A DNA stretch of 64,000 nucleotides, from contig JAHBUD010000003.1 of assembly GCA_019638255.1 (NCBI GenBank), positions 62,001-126,000 of the forward strand, in the 5' to 3' direction. A program made the position numbers and the translations under genes. The notes under the pieces are model-generated. The model was not told the origin of the DNA, did not search any database, and was given only the letters and a program-made list of their open reading frames with translations. Positions 34,302-44,700 of the stretch are shown in pieces. Each line of letters starts with the position of its first letter. Within the stretch, counting starts at the first letter, position 1. Source of the DNA: Cyclobacteriaceae bacterium (GTDB lineage: Bacteria; Bacteroidota; Bacteroidia; Cytophagales; Cyclobacteriaceae).

Positions 34302-35696
34302 TTGCTGTTAAATTTTAAGTTTATACGTGATTTTTTCCAAAGCCTCAAAGCCGAAGGCTCCTTTGCCAGGAATATAACACTGACCTTTTCTGGCAATACG
34401 ATTGCTGTATTTATAGGGTTTTTATTTACTCCATTTATTACCCGGGTATATTCCCCGGAGGCTTATGGAATCTTTGCGCTATATGTTTCTGTTGTTCAGT
34501 CTATTTCGCTAGTGGCAACATTCCAACTAACACGGGCCTTTGTTTTGCCACAAAATGAAACTGAATTTGAGGATTTATTTACATGCACCTGGCTTACAGC
34601 ATGTTTTATTTCTTTAGCAACAGCACTTGTTTTATTTCTTTTTCATATACCAATTTTCATCTATTTCAATGTTTCACTTCCTGAACTATTTCAGTGGTGG
34701 CCGGCTATTCCCATAGCGGTTTTTCTATATGCAGTAAATGACATACTGAAGAGCCGGAATGTGAGGAGAAAGACTTTTTCTCGTAATGCAGTCAACCAGA
34801 TTTTCTCATCAACATCAGCAAGAGCAACTACATTGGTGTATGGCGTTATTACAAATGGCCATGCACCTGGGTTGATTTTGGGTGATTTGCTAACGAAAGT
34901 ACTTGAGGTTTTTCTGTTGGCTGGCAAGGGACTGCTACTTGAACTAAAGGCAATTTTTACAGTACGAAGCAGAAAACTATTACAAATTATCTCAACCTAT
35001 AAAGATTATCCTTTATATGTTTTGCCAGGTGTATGGATATTTATGTTTACATACCAGCTTCCGGTTTATGTGGCCACACTTTATTTTGACACTGCGCAGG
35101 CAGGTCAGTATAGTTTGGCCAACAGCTTGTTAAACCTGCCGCTTAACCTTTTGGCGGGATCAATTTCGCCCGTCTTTTTGCAGAAAATCGCTGAAACCTA
35201 TAAATCAGATCCAGTAGAAGTACCAAGAATTGTAAGGCAATTATCAAACAGGCTCTTTATAGTTGGCCTTTTACCACTGGCAATTATTGTTGTGTTTGGT
35301 GATTTGATTTTTGCGGCACTATTAGGAAATCAATGGGTTGAGGCCGGTATTTTTGCGGGCTACATGGGCATCTATTCAATTTTCCAGGTTGTAAACCTGC
35401 CTCTGGCATCACTATATCGTATTTACAGCATTGAACGGTTAGGGTTACTGATAAATATACTTTCTTTTGTGCTCGGACTGGTTGCGGTAAGTTTGGGGGT
35501 TTGGAAAAATAATTTTGAACTGGGCATTCAGTTATTCAGCGTGACAATAGCTGCGAGTACTCTTTTAAGCACATTTATTTTGTTAAAAAAATCAGGATTG
35601 AACGGATTTAAAATGATAATGATGTGGTTGCTGTTGTTGTTTGCGGTACTTGGCTTATTGTTTGGATTTAGATTGCTAATTGAGTGGCTGGTATGA
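34302..35696 (+). CDS. Oligosaccharide flippase family protein (Wzx-like)
   Basis: A 464-residue polytopic protein with about 12-14 helices of the MATE/MVF polysaccharide-flippase type; the N-terminal TLTFSGNTIAVFIGFLFTPF is typical. It would move lipid-linked sugar repeat units across the inner membrane. No ATG is available, so the TTG at 34302 is the start. Its stop overlaps the next ATG (ATGA). It lies in the middle of a glycosyltransferase series, which strengthens the call over general drug exporters of the same superfamily. Confidence 0.84.
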   Translation: MLLNFKFIRDFFQSLKAEGSFARNITLTFSGNTIAVFIGFLFTPFITRVYSPEAYGIFALYVSVVQSISLVATFQLTRAFVLPQNETEFEDLFTCTWLTACFISLATALVLFLFHIPIFIYFNVSLPELFQWWPAIPIAVFLYAVNDILKSRNVRRKTFSRNAVNQIFSSTSARATTLVYGVITNGHAPGLILGDLLTKVLEVFLLAGKGLLLELKAIFTVRSRKLLQIISTYKDYPLYVLPGVWIFMFTYQLPVYVATLYFDTAQAGQYSLANSLLNLPLNLLAGSISPVFLQKIAETYKSDPVEVPRIVRQLSNRLFIVGLLPLAIIVVFGDLIFAALLGNQWVEAGIFAGYMGIYSIFQVVNLPLASLYRIYSIERLGLLINILSFVLGLVAVSLGVWKNNFELGIQLFSVTIAASTLLSTFILLKKSGLNGFKMIMMWLLLLFAVLGLLFGFRLLIEWLV

Positions 35697-36847
35697 AAAT
35701 TTTGCTAAAAGGTTATTATGGTTTTGGAAATCTGGGTGATGATATCCTTTTAGTCACTATCCATCATTTAATAAAAAAGAAGTTTCCGGAAGCTACAGTA
35801 TCGGTTTTTTCCAACTATAACCCAAACCTTAAAGGGTTTGACCGACAGCGGGATTACAACACATATATAAATACTTTGGTGAGGGAAAAACTTGAGTTAA
35901 TTGACTGGACGGATATAAAGGAATTTGATTTGGTGGTGGATGGTGGTGGAGGTGTATATTTTGATTATACTCAAGGTTCAGTAGTTCGTCAAATTTTTAA
36001 TAATGTCTGCAAGGTAATGGGCGCATCAACTGTGCATACAGTAGATATGCTCATCCGAAAACTTCTAAGAAAACCTAAACGCTTAAACTTTGTAAAGCGT
36101 GCCGCATATGGCGTAGGCATTGGTCCTTACAACAGTTCATCCACTAACTTCTATCATCATTTAGTTGAGATTGGGTCAACCGATGTATTATATGTGCGTG
36201 ATCAAACCAGTATAAACTACCTCAGTGCCTTTAAGTTTTCTGGACATAAAGGGTTGTGTGCTGACCTTGCCTTTTTATGTCCTTTATGGTCAGAAAGAAA
36301 TAAACATACAGACAATAAGACCGATTTTGCAGGTAGGATTGGAATTATCTTGCTTGATTGGTATAACGGGCTGGATGGACATTTTACTGAATTTAAAGGA
36401 TTTGCTGATCTACAACGTAAAAACGGAAACCGTGTAACGTTTTTTTCCTTTGATGAAAATTTCGATAAACGATACATTCAACTATTCAAAGATGATCAGT
36501 CCTTAGTAGTCTGGCGGCCGAATGATATGGCAATTGATGATTTCCTTAGTCTTCTCGCCTCACAGGATATTTTAATTTCGGCCAGGGCTCATGGAGTTAT
36601 TATCGGCTCAATTTTAGGTGTGCCGACTGTAACGCTCGGAACATCTGATAAATTAGTAGAGGTTTCACGTATGTTCCCACGATGTACAACATTGCTGAAC
36701 GAGCCAATAAACCTGGATACGCTTACGCAATGCGTTGACGATATAAAGCAGCATTATAAACAGCGTAAACAATCCGTGCGTCATGATGTATCTCAAAATA
36801 CGCTGCTTGCCCAAAGTTCGTGGAATAATTTTTCAGGGTATTTATGA
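35693..36847 (+). CDS. Polysaccharide pyruvyl transferase family protein
   Basis: 384 residues starting MKILLKGYYGFGNLGDDILL, the signature of CsaB/WcaK-type pyruvyl transferases. A second motif, SARAHGVIIGSILGVPTV, holds the conserved R-x-H pair. These enzymes attach a pyruvate ketal from phosphoenolpyruvate to a glycan, adding negative charge. The ATG at 35693 overlaps the flippase stop (ATGA) and is favoured over an in-frame GTG nine bases earlier. The next gene starts in its stop codon. Confidence 0.86.
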   Translation: MKILLKGYYGFGNLGDDILLVTIHHLIKKKFPEATVSVFSNYNPNLKGFDRQRDYNTYINTLVREKLELIDWTDIKEFDLVVDGGGGVYFDYTQGSVVRQIFNNVCKVMGASTVHTVDMLIRKLLRKPKRLNFVKRAAYGVGIGPYNSSSTNFYHHLVEIGSTDVLYVRDQTSINYLSAFKFSGHKGLCADLAFLCPLWSERNKHTDNKTDFAGRIGIILLDWYNGLDGHFTEFKGFADLQRKNGNRVTFFSFDENFDKRYIQLFKDDQSLVVWRPNDMAIDDFLSLLASQDILISARAHGVIIGSILGVPTVTLGTSDKLVEVSRMFPRCTTLLNEPINLDTLTQCVDDIKQHYKQRKQSVRHDVSQNTLLAQSSWNNFSGYL

Positions 36848-37743
36848 CCTCACCCTATTTCAGTATTGTTATACCCGTATTTAATCGGTCAAGGCTGATT
36901 ACCCGAACACTAAGGTCTGTATTGGATCAAACTTTTAGCGCATTCGAGGTTATTGTAGTGGATGATGGAAGTACAGATGATACAGTTAAAGTAGTCAGTC
37001 AAATTAAGGATAGGCGTATTCAGATTTATTCAAAAGAGAATGAGGAGCGTGGGGCATCGCGCAATTTCGGTGCCTCAAAAGCTAAAGGTATTTATATTAA
37101 TTTCCTGGACTCAGATGATATTATTTATCCCCACTATCTTCAAACGGCATTTGATGCAAGCAAACGTCTTAATGAACCGGAAGTCTTTCACATCGATTAT
37201 GAATTTATGGATACACAAGGCAGCAGAATTCCAAGAGGTTCACCGTTGCCGGAAGTATTAAACGATCATTTACTTAATAACAGTGAAATTAGTGTTCTGG
37301 GAGTTTTCCTGAAGAAAGAAATTGCCTTAAAGCATCAATTTCTATCACACCGCAGTGCCATTGTTGCAGAGGATTTATATGTATGGCTTACCCTCGCTAC
37401 ACGGTACAGATTTCATCATATACCAAAGGTTGCGGCTGCTATTGTGATTCATGATGACAGGAGCTTAAACAACAGGAACCCATTTAAATTCTTAAAAAGT
37501 ATTTTACTGCTCAAGAAGGCATTGGCCGCAGACAAGTTTTTTATAACGTTTTATTCACGGCATCGGACTAATTATTTTTTTTCGAGATTTTTTGCACAGG
37601 TAGCCCTCATCTTTGCTGAAGAAAGGAAATTGCGTTGGGCATTGCGGTTGCTCAAAGAGGGTTTAGTATATTCTAAACGTTTAGTATTTTATAAAACTTT
37701 TTGGTCTACACTCAGGAGAGTGATTATTAATTTATTCACATGA
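36844..37743 (+). CDS. Glycosyltransferase family 2
   Basis: A 299-residue GT-A enzyme with the N-terminal motif FSIVIPVFNRSRLITRTL, the nucleotide-binding VVDDGSTDDT and the DXD-like NFLDSDD near residue 90. It is inverting by family. It probably adds one sugar of the repeat unit on the cytoplasmic face. Start and stop both overlap their neighbours by 4 bp (ATGA). A T8 run (37575-37582) lies in the 3' third, where a slip would remove the C-terminal region. Confidence 0.88.
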   Translation: MTSPYFSIVIPVFNRSRLITRTLRSVLDQTFSAFEVIVVDDGSTDDTVKVVSQIKDRRIQIYSKENEERGASRNFGASKAKGIYINFLDSDDIIYPHYLQTAFDASKRLNEPEVFHIDYEFMDTQGSRIPRGSPLPEVLNDHLLNNSEISVLGVFLKKEIALKHQFLSHRSAIVAEDLYVWLTLATRYRFHHIPKVAAAIVIHDDRSLNNRNPFKFLKSILLLKKALAADKFFITFYSRHRTNYFFSRFFAQVALIFAEERKLRWALRLLKEGLVYSKRLVFYKTFWSTLRRVIINLFT

Positions 37744-38459
37744 AAAAATCTGGTTCAGAATGGAATAACAAGGATTTCTATCCTGACTTCTTCTCTCTAT
37801 TTTATCACACAGCTTATTTTTCGCGGTTGCGACTTGTACAATTTATAAAGAAGTATTCACATGAACTGGATGGACGATTACTTGACTTTGGAAGTGGGGC
37901 AAAACCATACCGGAAACTGTTTCAGGTGACAGAATATATTGGGGTTGATATTGAAAAAAGTGGCCACCACCACGGGGATTCAATGGTTGATGTATATTAT
38001 GATGGGAAGAATATCCCCTTTAATGCTGATTATTTTGATTCATGTTTTTCAAGCGAAGTATTTGAGCATGTGTTTAACCTTCCAGAAATCATACGGGAAC
38101 TGAACCGTGTTATAAAGCCACACGGGAAATTGCTAATAACCATTCCATTTGCGATACATGAACATGAGACACCATACGACTATGCCCGATATACATCATT
38201 TGGAATAACTGACTTGCTGGAAAAAAATGGATTTGAGGTTATTCGTGTGGATAAAACAAACAATTACATTGAGGCTCTTTTTCAATTGATGGTTTGGTAT
38301 GTTGCATCACTACTTTATAAAGGATTTAAGCCACTAACATTTCTTCAGCTACTATTTTTTGTAGCGCCACTTAACATTGCCGGATTAGTCTTATCAAAGC
38401 TTTTGCCAAAGCGGTACTCTTATTTTAGCAACTTGGTTGTTTTAGCAAAAAAAGTATGA
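37740..38459 (+). CDS. Class I SAM methyltransferase
   Basis: A 239-residue Methyltransf_11-type enzyme. Motif I LLDFGSGAKPYRKLF, then FSSEVFEHVFNLPEIIREL and VIKPHGKLLITIPF. A C-terminal hydrophobic stretch (about residues 180-225) may associate with the membrane. It overlaps the genes on both sides by 4 bp, so it is translated with the GT2 and GT4 enzymes; methylation of a growing glycan or its end is the simplest guess. Confidence 0.8.
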   Translation: MKKSGSEWNNKDFYPDFFSLFYHTAYFSRLRLVQFIKKYSHELDGRLLDFGSGAKPYRKLFQVTEYIGVDIEKSGHHHGDSMVDVYYDGKNIPFNADYFDSCFSSEVFEHVFNLPEIIRELNRVIKPHGKLLITIPFAIHEHETPYDYARYTSFGITDLLEKNGFEVIRVDKTNNYIEALFQLMVWYVASLLYKGFKPLTFLQLLFFVAPLNIAGLVLSKLLPKRYSYFSNLVVLAKKV

Positions 38460-39727
38460 GTCTGGGGTCACAAAAGCGAACCATCTTAATGGTTATTCCA
38501 AACTACGGTTACGGTGGCGCGCAACGTGTGCACACACAGTTGGTAAAAGGTTTCTTAAATGATTTTAATGTTGTTGAGGTAGTTTTTAATAATGATTATG
38601 CTGATGTATTCTCTGGAGCAGGTATAAAGGTTTCCCTTAATGTATATGGCGGGGACAATTTTTTCACGAAAGCATTGAATTTTTTAAAACGTTGCGTTAA
38701 GCTGAACAGACTTAAAGTGAAGTATAATTGCTGCGCCTGCATTAGTCATATGGAGGGAGCAAACTTCATAAACATAGTATCGGGCGGACCTGGGAAAAGA
38801 ATACTATGCGTACATGGTTCTAAAACTGCAGATGACCCTAACCGGAAAGGGCTAATAAAGCTAATGGAAAATAAGGTTTTAATTCCTTTCCTTTTCAAGT
38901 TTGCCCACATGATAGTTGCCGTTAGTCATGGTATTGCTGCAGAACTGACCAGGCATTTTCAACAGGCTCCATCAAAGATTGCCGTTATTCAAAACGGAAT
39001 TGACTTGACCTTGGTAAGGAAGTTGGCAGAGGAGAAACTGTCAGTTGAATATGACGTGATATTTTCAAAGCCTGTTATTATTTATAGCGGTCGGTTAGAA
39101 CCTCAGAAAAACCCAGTTCCGGTAATTGATATTTTTGCTGGACTTACCCATCATAATAAATTTAATTTGCTGATTGTTGGAGATGGTTCTTTAAAAGCTC
39201 AGATGCAATCCCGGTGCGATGATTATGGCTTGGCCTATCAGGATTTTTCAGTCAATGGAATAGCAGTATCTTCAGCCAGTATTTATTTCACAGGATTTGT
39301 GGGTAACCCGTATAAATTTCTGAAAAGATCGTATCTGTTTCTGTTGACAAGTGATTTTGAAGGGTTTCCACTAGCCCCTTGCGAAGCACTTGCTTGTGGA
39401 TTACCGGTTATGGCCACAGATTGTCCTACCGGGGTGCGTGAGATACTGTCTCCCTATGAAAAAGAAATTGAGTTTGAAGCCAGGTTACCTGAGTTTGCAG
39501 AATTTGGAGTGCTTATGCCCTTAATACGATCGGGTGACAATCAGAAGGAAGATGTTGAAATATGGCGAAGTACCATAATGAGCTTGTACGAAAATTTGAA
39601 TACGGTAAAGGCCTATAAACAAAAATCACTTGACCGGGCCGAGGAATTATCGGAAGAAGAGTTTCTCAAAAATTGGAAAAAGTTGGTTGAGTTAATACTA
39701 CAGGGTGGTAAGTTTGACGGATTTTAA
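38456..39727 (+). CDS. Glycosyltransferase family 4 (GT-B)
   Basis: A 423-residue GT-B enzyme. The N-terminal acceptor loop is IPNYGYGGAQRVH and the C-terminal donor site holds the E-x7-E motif in DFEGFPLAPCEALACGLPV. Retaining by family. It carries a longer N-terminal domain than the cluster's other GT4s. It overlaps the preceding methyltransferase by 4 bp; the next gene is 36 bp downstream. Its role in linking one sugar of the surface glycan is by context. Confidence 0.87.
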   Translation: MSLGSQKRTILMVIPNYGYGGAQRVHTQLVKGFLNDFNVVEVVFNNDYADVFSGAGIKVSLNVYGGDNFFTKALNFLKRCVKLNRLKVKYNCCACISHMEGANFINIVSGGPGKRILCVHGSKTADDPNRKGLIKLMENKVLIPFLFKFAHMIVAVSHGIAAELTRHFQQAPSKIAVIQNGIDLTLVRKLAEEKLSVEYDVIFSKPVIIYSGRLEPQKNPVPVIDIFAGLTHHNKFNLLIVGDGSLKAQMQSRCDDYGLAYQDFSVNGIAVSSASIYFTGFVGNPYKFLKRSYLFLLTSDFEGFPLAPCEALACGLPVMATDCPTGVREILSPYEKEIEFEARLPEFAEFGVLMPLIRSGDNQKEDVEIWRSTIMSLYENLNTVKAYKQKSLDRAEELSEEEFLKNWKKLVELILQGGKFDGF

Positions 39728-39763
39728 CCAGTTAGAATAATCATCTACTAAATAAGAAGGCGA

Positions 39764-40507
39764 ATGGGATGGGGTGACATGATACTGAATGTTATTGAAA
39801 ATAAATTCCGATTACGGTTACCATTACCACCAAAATTCAGGTGGTGGCTATCCCACAAATCTGAAATAGATTTCTGGGACAACTACTTTAAAAACGGGGG
39901 GCTTCATTGGAAGGCAAATTATGAGCTGAAATTTGACCCTCAATTACGCTTGCAGGATGAGTTAGCTTCTCTGTTACCGAAGAATAGACAAGAAGTAAAA
40001 ATTCTGGATGTAGGGGCGGGGCCGCTTACATATGTAGGAAAGGTCCATCAGAATCTGAACATTAGTATTGAAGCAGTTGATCCGCTGGCCGTTTACTATG
40101 ATAAACTTTTGAATAAGTATAATATCACCCCGCTTGTCAGAACTAAATCAGGTTCTGCTGAACAACTTTCTCTGCTCTTTCCGGCCAATTCATTTGATTT
40201 GGTTTTTGCTCGTAATTGTATTGACCACTCATATAACCCGGAAAAGGCAATTTTGGAAATGCTTACCACAGTAAAGGTCGGTTGTTATGTTTTACTGGCT
40301 CATATTCCCAATGAAGGTGAGAATGAAGGCTACCATGGGCTTCATCAATGGAATTTCAATGTTCGAAATGGTGATTTCATAATTTCTTCAAAGACTGGAG
40401 AAGTAAATTTTACTAAAAAATATTCTTCTGGTTGCGTTGTAGCTTGTTCAATTCTGACAAAAGATAATGTTGATTGGCTTTATACAAGCATTTTAAAATT
40501 GAGTTAG
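39764..40507 (+). CDS. SAM-dependent methyltransferase
   Basis: A 247-residue methyltransferase: motif I ILDVGAGPLTYVGKVH near residue 75, acidic strand-2 end EAVDP, and LVFARNCIDHSYNPEKAI. It has no strong match to a known acceptor type. Its N-terminus (residues 1-45) is basic and tryptophan-rich, probably substrate-binding or membrane-facing. It lies 36 bp after a GT4 gene and 34 bp before the next one on the same strand, so glycan methylation is likely. Confidence 0.75.
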   Translation: MGWGDMILNVIENKFRLRLPLPPKFRWWLSHKSEIDFWDNYFKNGGLHWKANYELKFDPQLRLQDELASLLPKNRQEVKILDVGAGPLTYVGKVHQNLNISIEAVDPLAVYYDKLLNKYNITPLVRTKSGSAEQLSLLFPANSFDLVFARNCIDHSYNPEKAILEMLTTVKVGCYVLLAHIPNEGENEGYHGLHQWNFNVRNGDFIISSKTGEVNFTKKYSSGCVVACSILTKDNVDWLYTSILKLS

Positions 40508-40541
40508 TGGTTATCGCCAATTTGCAGTTTGCCAACTAAAA

Positions 40542-41678
40542 ATGAACAATAAAAGGAAAGTGTTGATAATTGATAACTCAACAGGGATTACAGGTGCCTT
40601 GCGATCAATTAATAACCTTACCTCAGCATTAACTGAAACAATTCGTTTTATCTATGCTGTTCAAACTCCTTTTTTAAATGACTATGTGAAAAGCAAGGGA
40701 CTAAAATCTTTTCAACTTTCGTTTCTTGAAATCAGAAAAAACTGGACTGTTTTATGCTATCCTTTCATGCTGGTGATCAACACTATTAGGATATTACGAA
40801 TCGTAAGGCATGAGCAGATAGATTTGATTCACGTGAACGATTTGTACAACATGTGCGGTGTATTGATAAAAATCATCCGCCCTAAAATAAAACTCGTCTA
40901 TCACATCCGGTTATTGCCAAACTCCTATTCCCGGTTGCTTTACCCGGTTTGGATCAGAATTATTTCCCGATGGTCAGGTCGAGTAGTGGCCTGCTCAAAT
41001 AGTGTACGTAATACATTACCTGAAGATGTGCAGCATAAAACCTTAGTAATTTATGATGCTACCGATATGGCAACACCAACCCACAAATCATTCGAAAAGT
41101 TGAATGAAGAACCTATTACAATGCTTTATCTTTCAAATTTTGTACACGGCAAAGGGCAAGAGTATGCCATTGAGGCATTTTCCAGGGCTTATAAATCCAA
41201 CGATCGTTTAAGGCTTAAATTTGTTGGGGGTGACCTTGGACGAAGAAAAAACAGGTTATTTAAAGAGGCGCTTATCAACTCGGTAAAACAACAAGGGTTA
41301 GCAGATGTTGTAACGTTTTATGATTTTGTAGAGGATGTTTCCGGAGAGTTGGATCAGGCTGATATTTTTTTAAATTTTTCAGATTCAGAGTCATTCTCGA
41401 TGACATGCCTTGAAGCACTAACAATAGGATTGCCTGTAATCGCAACGAATAGCGGAGGTCCGGCAGAACTAATCAATAACGGAGTAACCGGTATTTTGGT
41501 GACCACCGGCAATGTAGTAGAAATGACAGAATCGATTTTGTTACTTGCATCAGATGTGGAGCTTCGTACCAGAATGGGTAAGGAGGGTAGCAAATATGTT
41601 GCTTCTAAATTCAATCGTTTAAAAAGTGCGAAACAATTGGCTGATGTTTATAGTAAATTGTGGCAAAATTCTAACTGA
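40542..41678 (+). CDS. Glycosyltransferase family 4 (GT-B)
   Basis: A 378-residue GT-B enzyme. C-terminal signature: LYLSNFVHGKGQEYAIEAF (donor-domain start) and the E-x7-E motif SESFSMTCLEALTIGLPVIA, then GGPAELINNGVTGILV. It is the last glycosyltransferase of the cluster. The next gene, a large secreted protein, begins 40 bp downstream of its stop, and the two may share a transcript. Confidence 0.88.
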   Translation: MNNKRKVLIIDNSTGITGALRSINNLTSALTETIRFIYAVQTPFLNDYVKSKGLKSFQLSFLEIRKNWTVLCYPFMLVINTIRILRIVRHEQIDLIHVNDLYNMCGVLIKIIRPKIKLVYHIRLLPNSYSRLLYPVWIRIISRWSGRVVACSNSVRNTLPEDVQHKTLVIYDATDMATPTHKSFEKLNEEPITMLYLSNFVHGKGQEYAIEAFSRAYKSNDRLRLKFVGGDLGRRKNRLFKEALINSVKQQGLADVVTFYDFVEDVSGELDQADIFLNFSDSESFSMTCLEALTIGLPVIATNSGGPAELINNGVTGILVTTGNVVEMTESILLLASDVELRTRMGKEGSKYVASKFNRLKSAKQLADVYSKLWQNSN

Positions 41679-41718
41679 AAATTTGGTCACCTTACAGACT
41701 TTTGCTGATTTAAGGGCT

Positions 41719-44700
41719 ATGCACTTAATTCTTTTCTTATTGATCCTACTCTCTTTAAACGTTTTTGGACAATGTATTGGTGTAGATTTCCAGGGTAAGC
41801 CAAATGCTTGTATAAACGAGCAACTTGATTTTGTCAATACCACTCTTGCTGCTGATGATTTAGATTACGAATGGGATTTTTGCGCAGGCGATCTTCAAAC
41901 CTCAGGCCATGCTGAAGGAGTACTAACCAATCCCAATTTTTTTCGTGCTCGCTCTGTACGTATGATTAAAGAGGGTAATAATTGGTATGGTTTTTCAATC
42001 AGTGCAACGGCTAATATTTTAATGCGACTTGACTTTGGTAGTGATTTTAAATCCACTCCAACGTTTACAAACCTGGGGAATATTTCTGGTGCCCTGTCAT
42101 CTGCTTTTGGCTTTGATATAATCAAGCATAATGGTGTATGGCATATTTTTGTGGCAAATGGGGGAGCTTTAAATATTTTGCGCTTATCATTTAGTAATGG
42201 GATTGAGTCAACACCAACACTAAGTATATTACAAACCGCATCGGCTTTTGCTTCATCAATACCCAATTCAATTAAGCTAGTAACTGACGGGGGAAGTTTT
42301 TATGCTTTTGTTTCCACGGGATCCTCGGCAGCCAATACAAAACTTGTTCGATTGGATATGGGGACATCTGTTCTTAATCTAACCCCATCAACCACAGATA
42401 TTGCGGTTCCGTCAAGCAATCAGTTGCGTGGCCTTTCGTTTGTGAAGCAGTGTGATCATTGGGTAGGGTTTGCAGTTTCCACTGGTAATAATGTGCTTTA
42501 TAAGCTTGATTTCGGTGCAGCTATCAATGAGTTACCGGTAGTCACTGCATTCAATACAGGTGGCGCTTTAAATCAACCTATAAGTATTGAAATTAGGAAT
42601 GAGGGTGGGGAATATTTTGCGTTCATTCAAAATGCAAGAATCGAAGAGGTTAATGCGGCTATTTACAGATTGTCCTTCGGGTCATCAATATTGTCCAACT
42701 CTCCATCCTTTAGTACGCTCTCTTATCCGCAACTAACGGGTGGTGGTTATGCATTAGATATTGTAAATGAAAATTCGTACTGGTCAGCCTTTACATTTAA
42801 TCTAGGTACCAGCACACTTGTTCGTGTTGATTTTGATAATACCTGTAGCGCCTCCACTCAGATTTCAATTGAGGAGAATCCGCCATTGATTAATTACATA
42901 CTACCCGGAATATATAGAGTGACGCTAAAAGCCAGCCGTGGTAACAGTGATTTCTATTTTACACAGACCGTGAATGTATCTTCCAGTGTTGCACCTGATA
43001 TTATATTTCAAACACAAAATGTGTGTGCCAGTCATCCTATAAGTTTTTTTTCTGAAAACACTTCCGGAAACATTGTCATTTACGACTGGAATTTTGGCGA
43101 TGCTGGCACTTCTTCATCACCCAATCCAACTCATGTGTATACAACAGCTGATACCTATGATGTTAACTTAAATGTTACGGCATCCAATGGGTGTAGTAAT
43201 GTAGCGCAAGAGCAACTTACAGTTTTCAATCAGCCAGTAGCTGATTTTACACTACCAGCAGTTTCGCCCATCTGTACAAATCAGAATTATCTATTCACCA
43301 ACTCAACAAGTTTTGATGCAGGCATTAGTCCATCGTGGGAATGGAGCGTGAATGGAATCCCGATATCCACCAATCAAAACCTGGAGTTTTTGTTTGTAAA
43401 TGCTGTTAGTCAGGAGATAAAGCTTAAAGCTACCATACCCGGTTGCGAGAGCGAGGCAACAAAATCAATAGGATCAGTCGTAACCGGACCAAATGTTGAT
43501 TTTTCAATCACTGGTCAATGCGAAGATGCTCCTGTATCGTTCACTAATAATACAACAGGTGTTGTAAGCTCCTATGCCTGGGATTTTGGTGACGGACAAA
43601 ATTCAACTGCGGTAAATCCGGTTACAGCGTTTAACAACCCCGGCACGTATCAGGTAAACTTATCAGCAACGAATGCTGCAGGATGTGTGAACACTAAAAA
43701 CAAGCCGATTACCATTTACTCCAAACCTCAAACCAATTTCTCCGTTGCCTTACCGCCTTTTTCATGCAACGGAACGCCTACGCAATTCACCGATTTAACG
43801 CCCAACCCGTTCGACAGTAACATTACCTCATGGCTATGGAATTTTGGTGAGGGTGGTACCTCTACATTGCGAAATCCGCAACATACATTCACTAGTGCAG
43901 GAGGGTATAATGTTTCGCTTACCGCCACAACAAACTTTGGTTGTTCTACATTGTTGGAATTACCTGTAACGATATCCCAATCGCCAACAGCAAATTTTAC
44001 GAATACGCCCCCTTGCCTTGGGGTGCCGGTAAGTTTTACCAACACGTCAACAGGAACGTTGCAATCCCAGCAATGGCAAATTGAAAGTACATTTTATACG
44101 ATCGCAAATCCTGTTCATGCTTTTACCACAACGGGTAATAAAAGCGTAACGCTTAATGTAACGGCTACCAACGGTTGTGTCGCATCTGTAAACCGAACAT
44201 TGATAGTGCCGAATATAGTTACACCTGATTTTACGTTTACCCGTAACTGCATTAATCAGCAAACTGAATTTACTAGCAACACGGTAAGTGCAACTGATCC
44301 GATTAGTACTTATGCCTGGAATTTTGCCGGGCTGGGTACGGGCAATCTCAACCCTCAGAATTTTTCTTTTAACAATACCGGAAACTTCAATGTATCGCTT
44401 TCGGTAACCACACAAACAGGATGTGTTTATAGCGTGGCTAAAAACGTGAACATTGTTAACGCACCCCAGGCAAATTTCACGGCAACCCCTTCGGTTGGTC
44501 CACCACCCCTGCAGGTTCAGTTTACCAACACCTCGGTTAATGCTACCAGTTATAGCTGGGCGTTTAATGACCCAACCAATTCCACAAGTACATTGGTTTC
44601 CCCTTCGTTTACCTACACAACCTTAGGCCAGTACGTTGCTGACCTTACGGCATTTAATGCACAGGGTTGTTCAACTATTTTTAGCAGGGTTATACATGTG

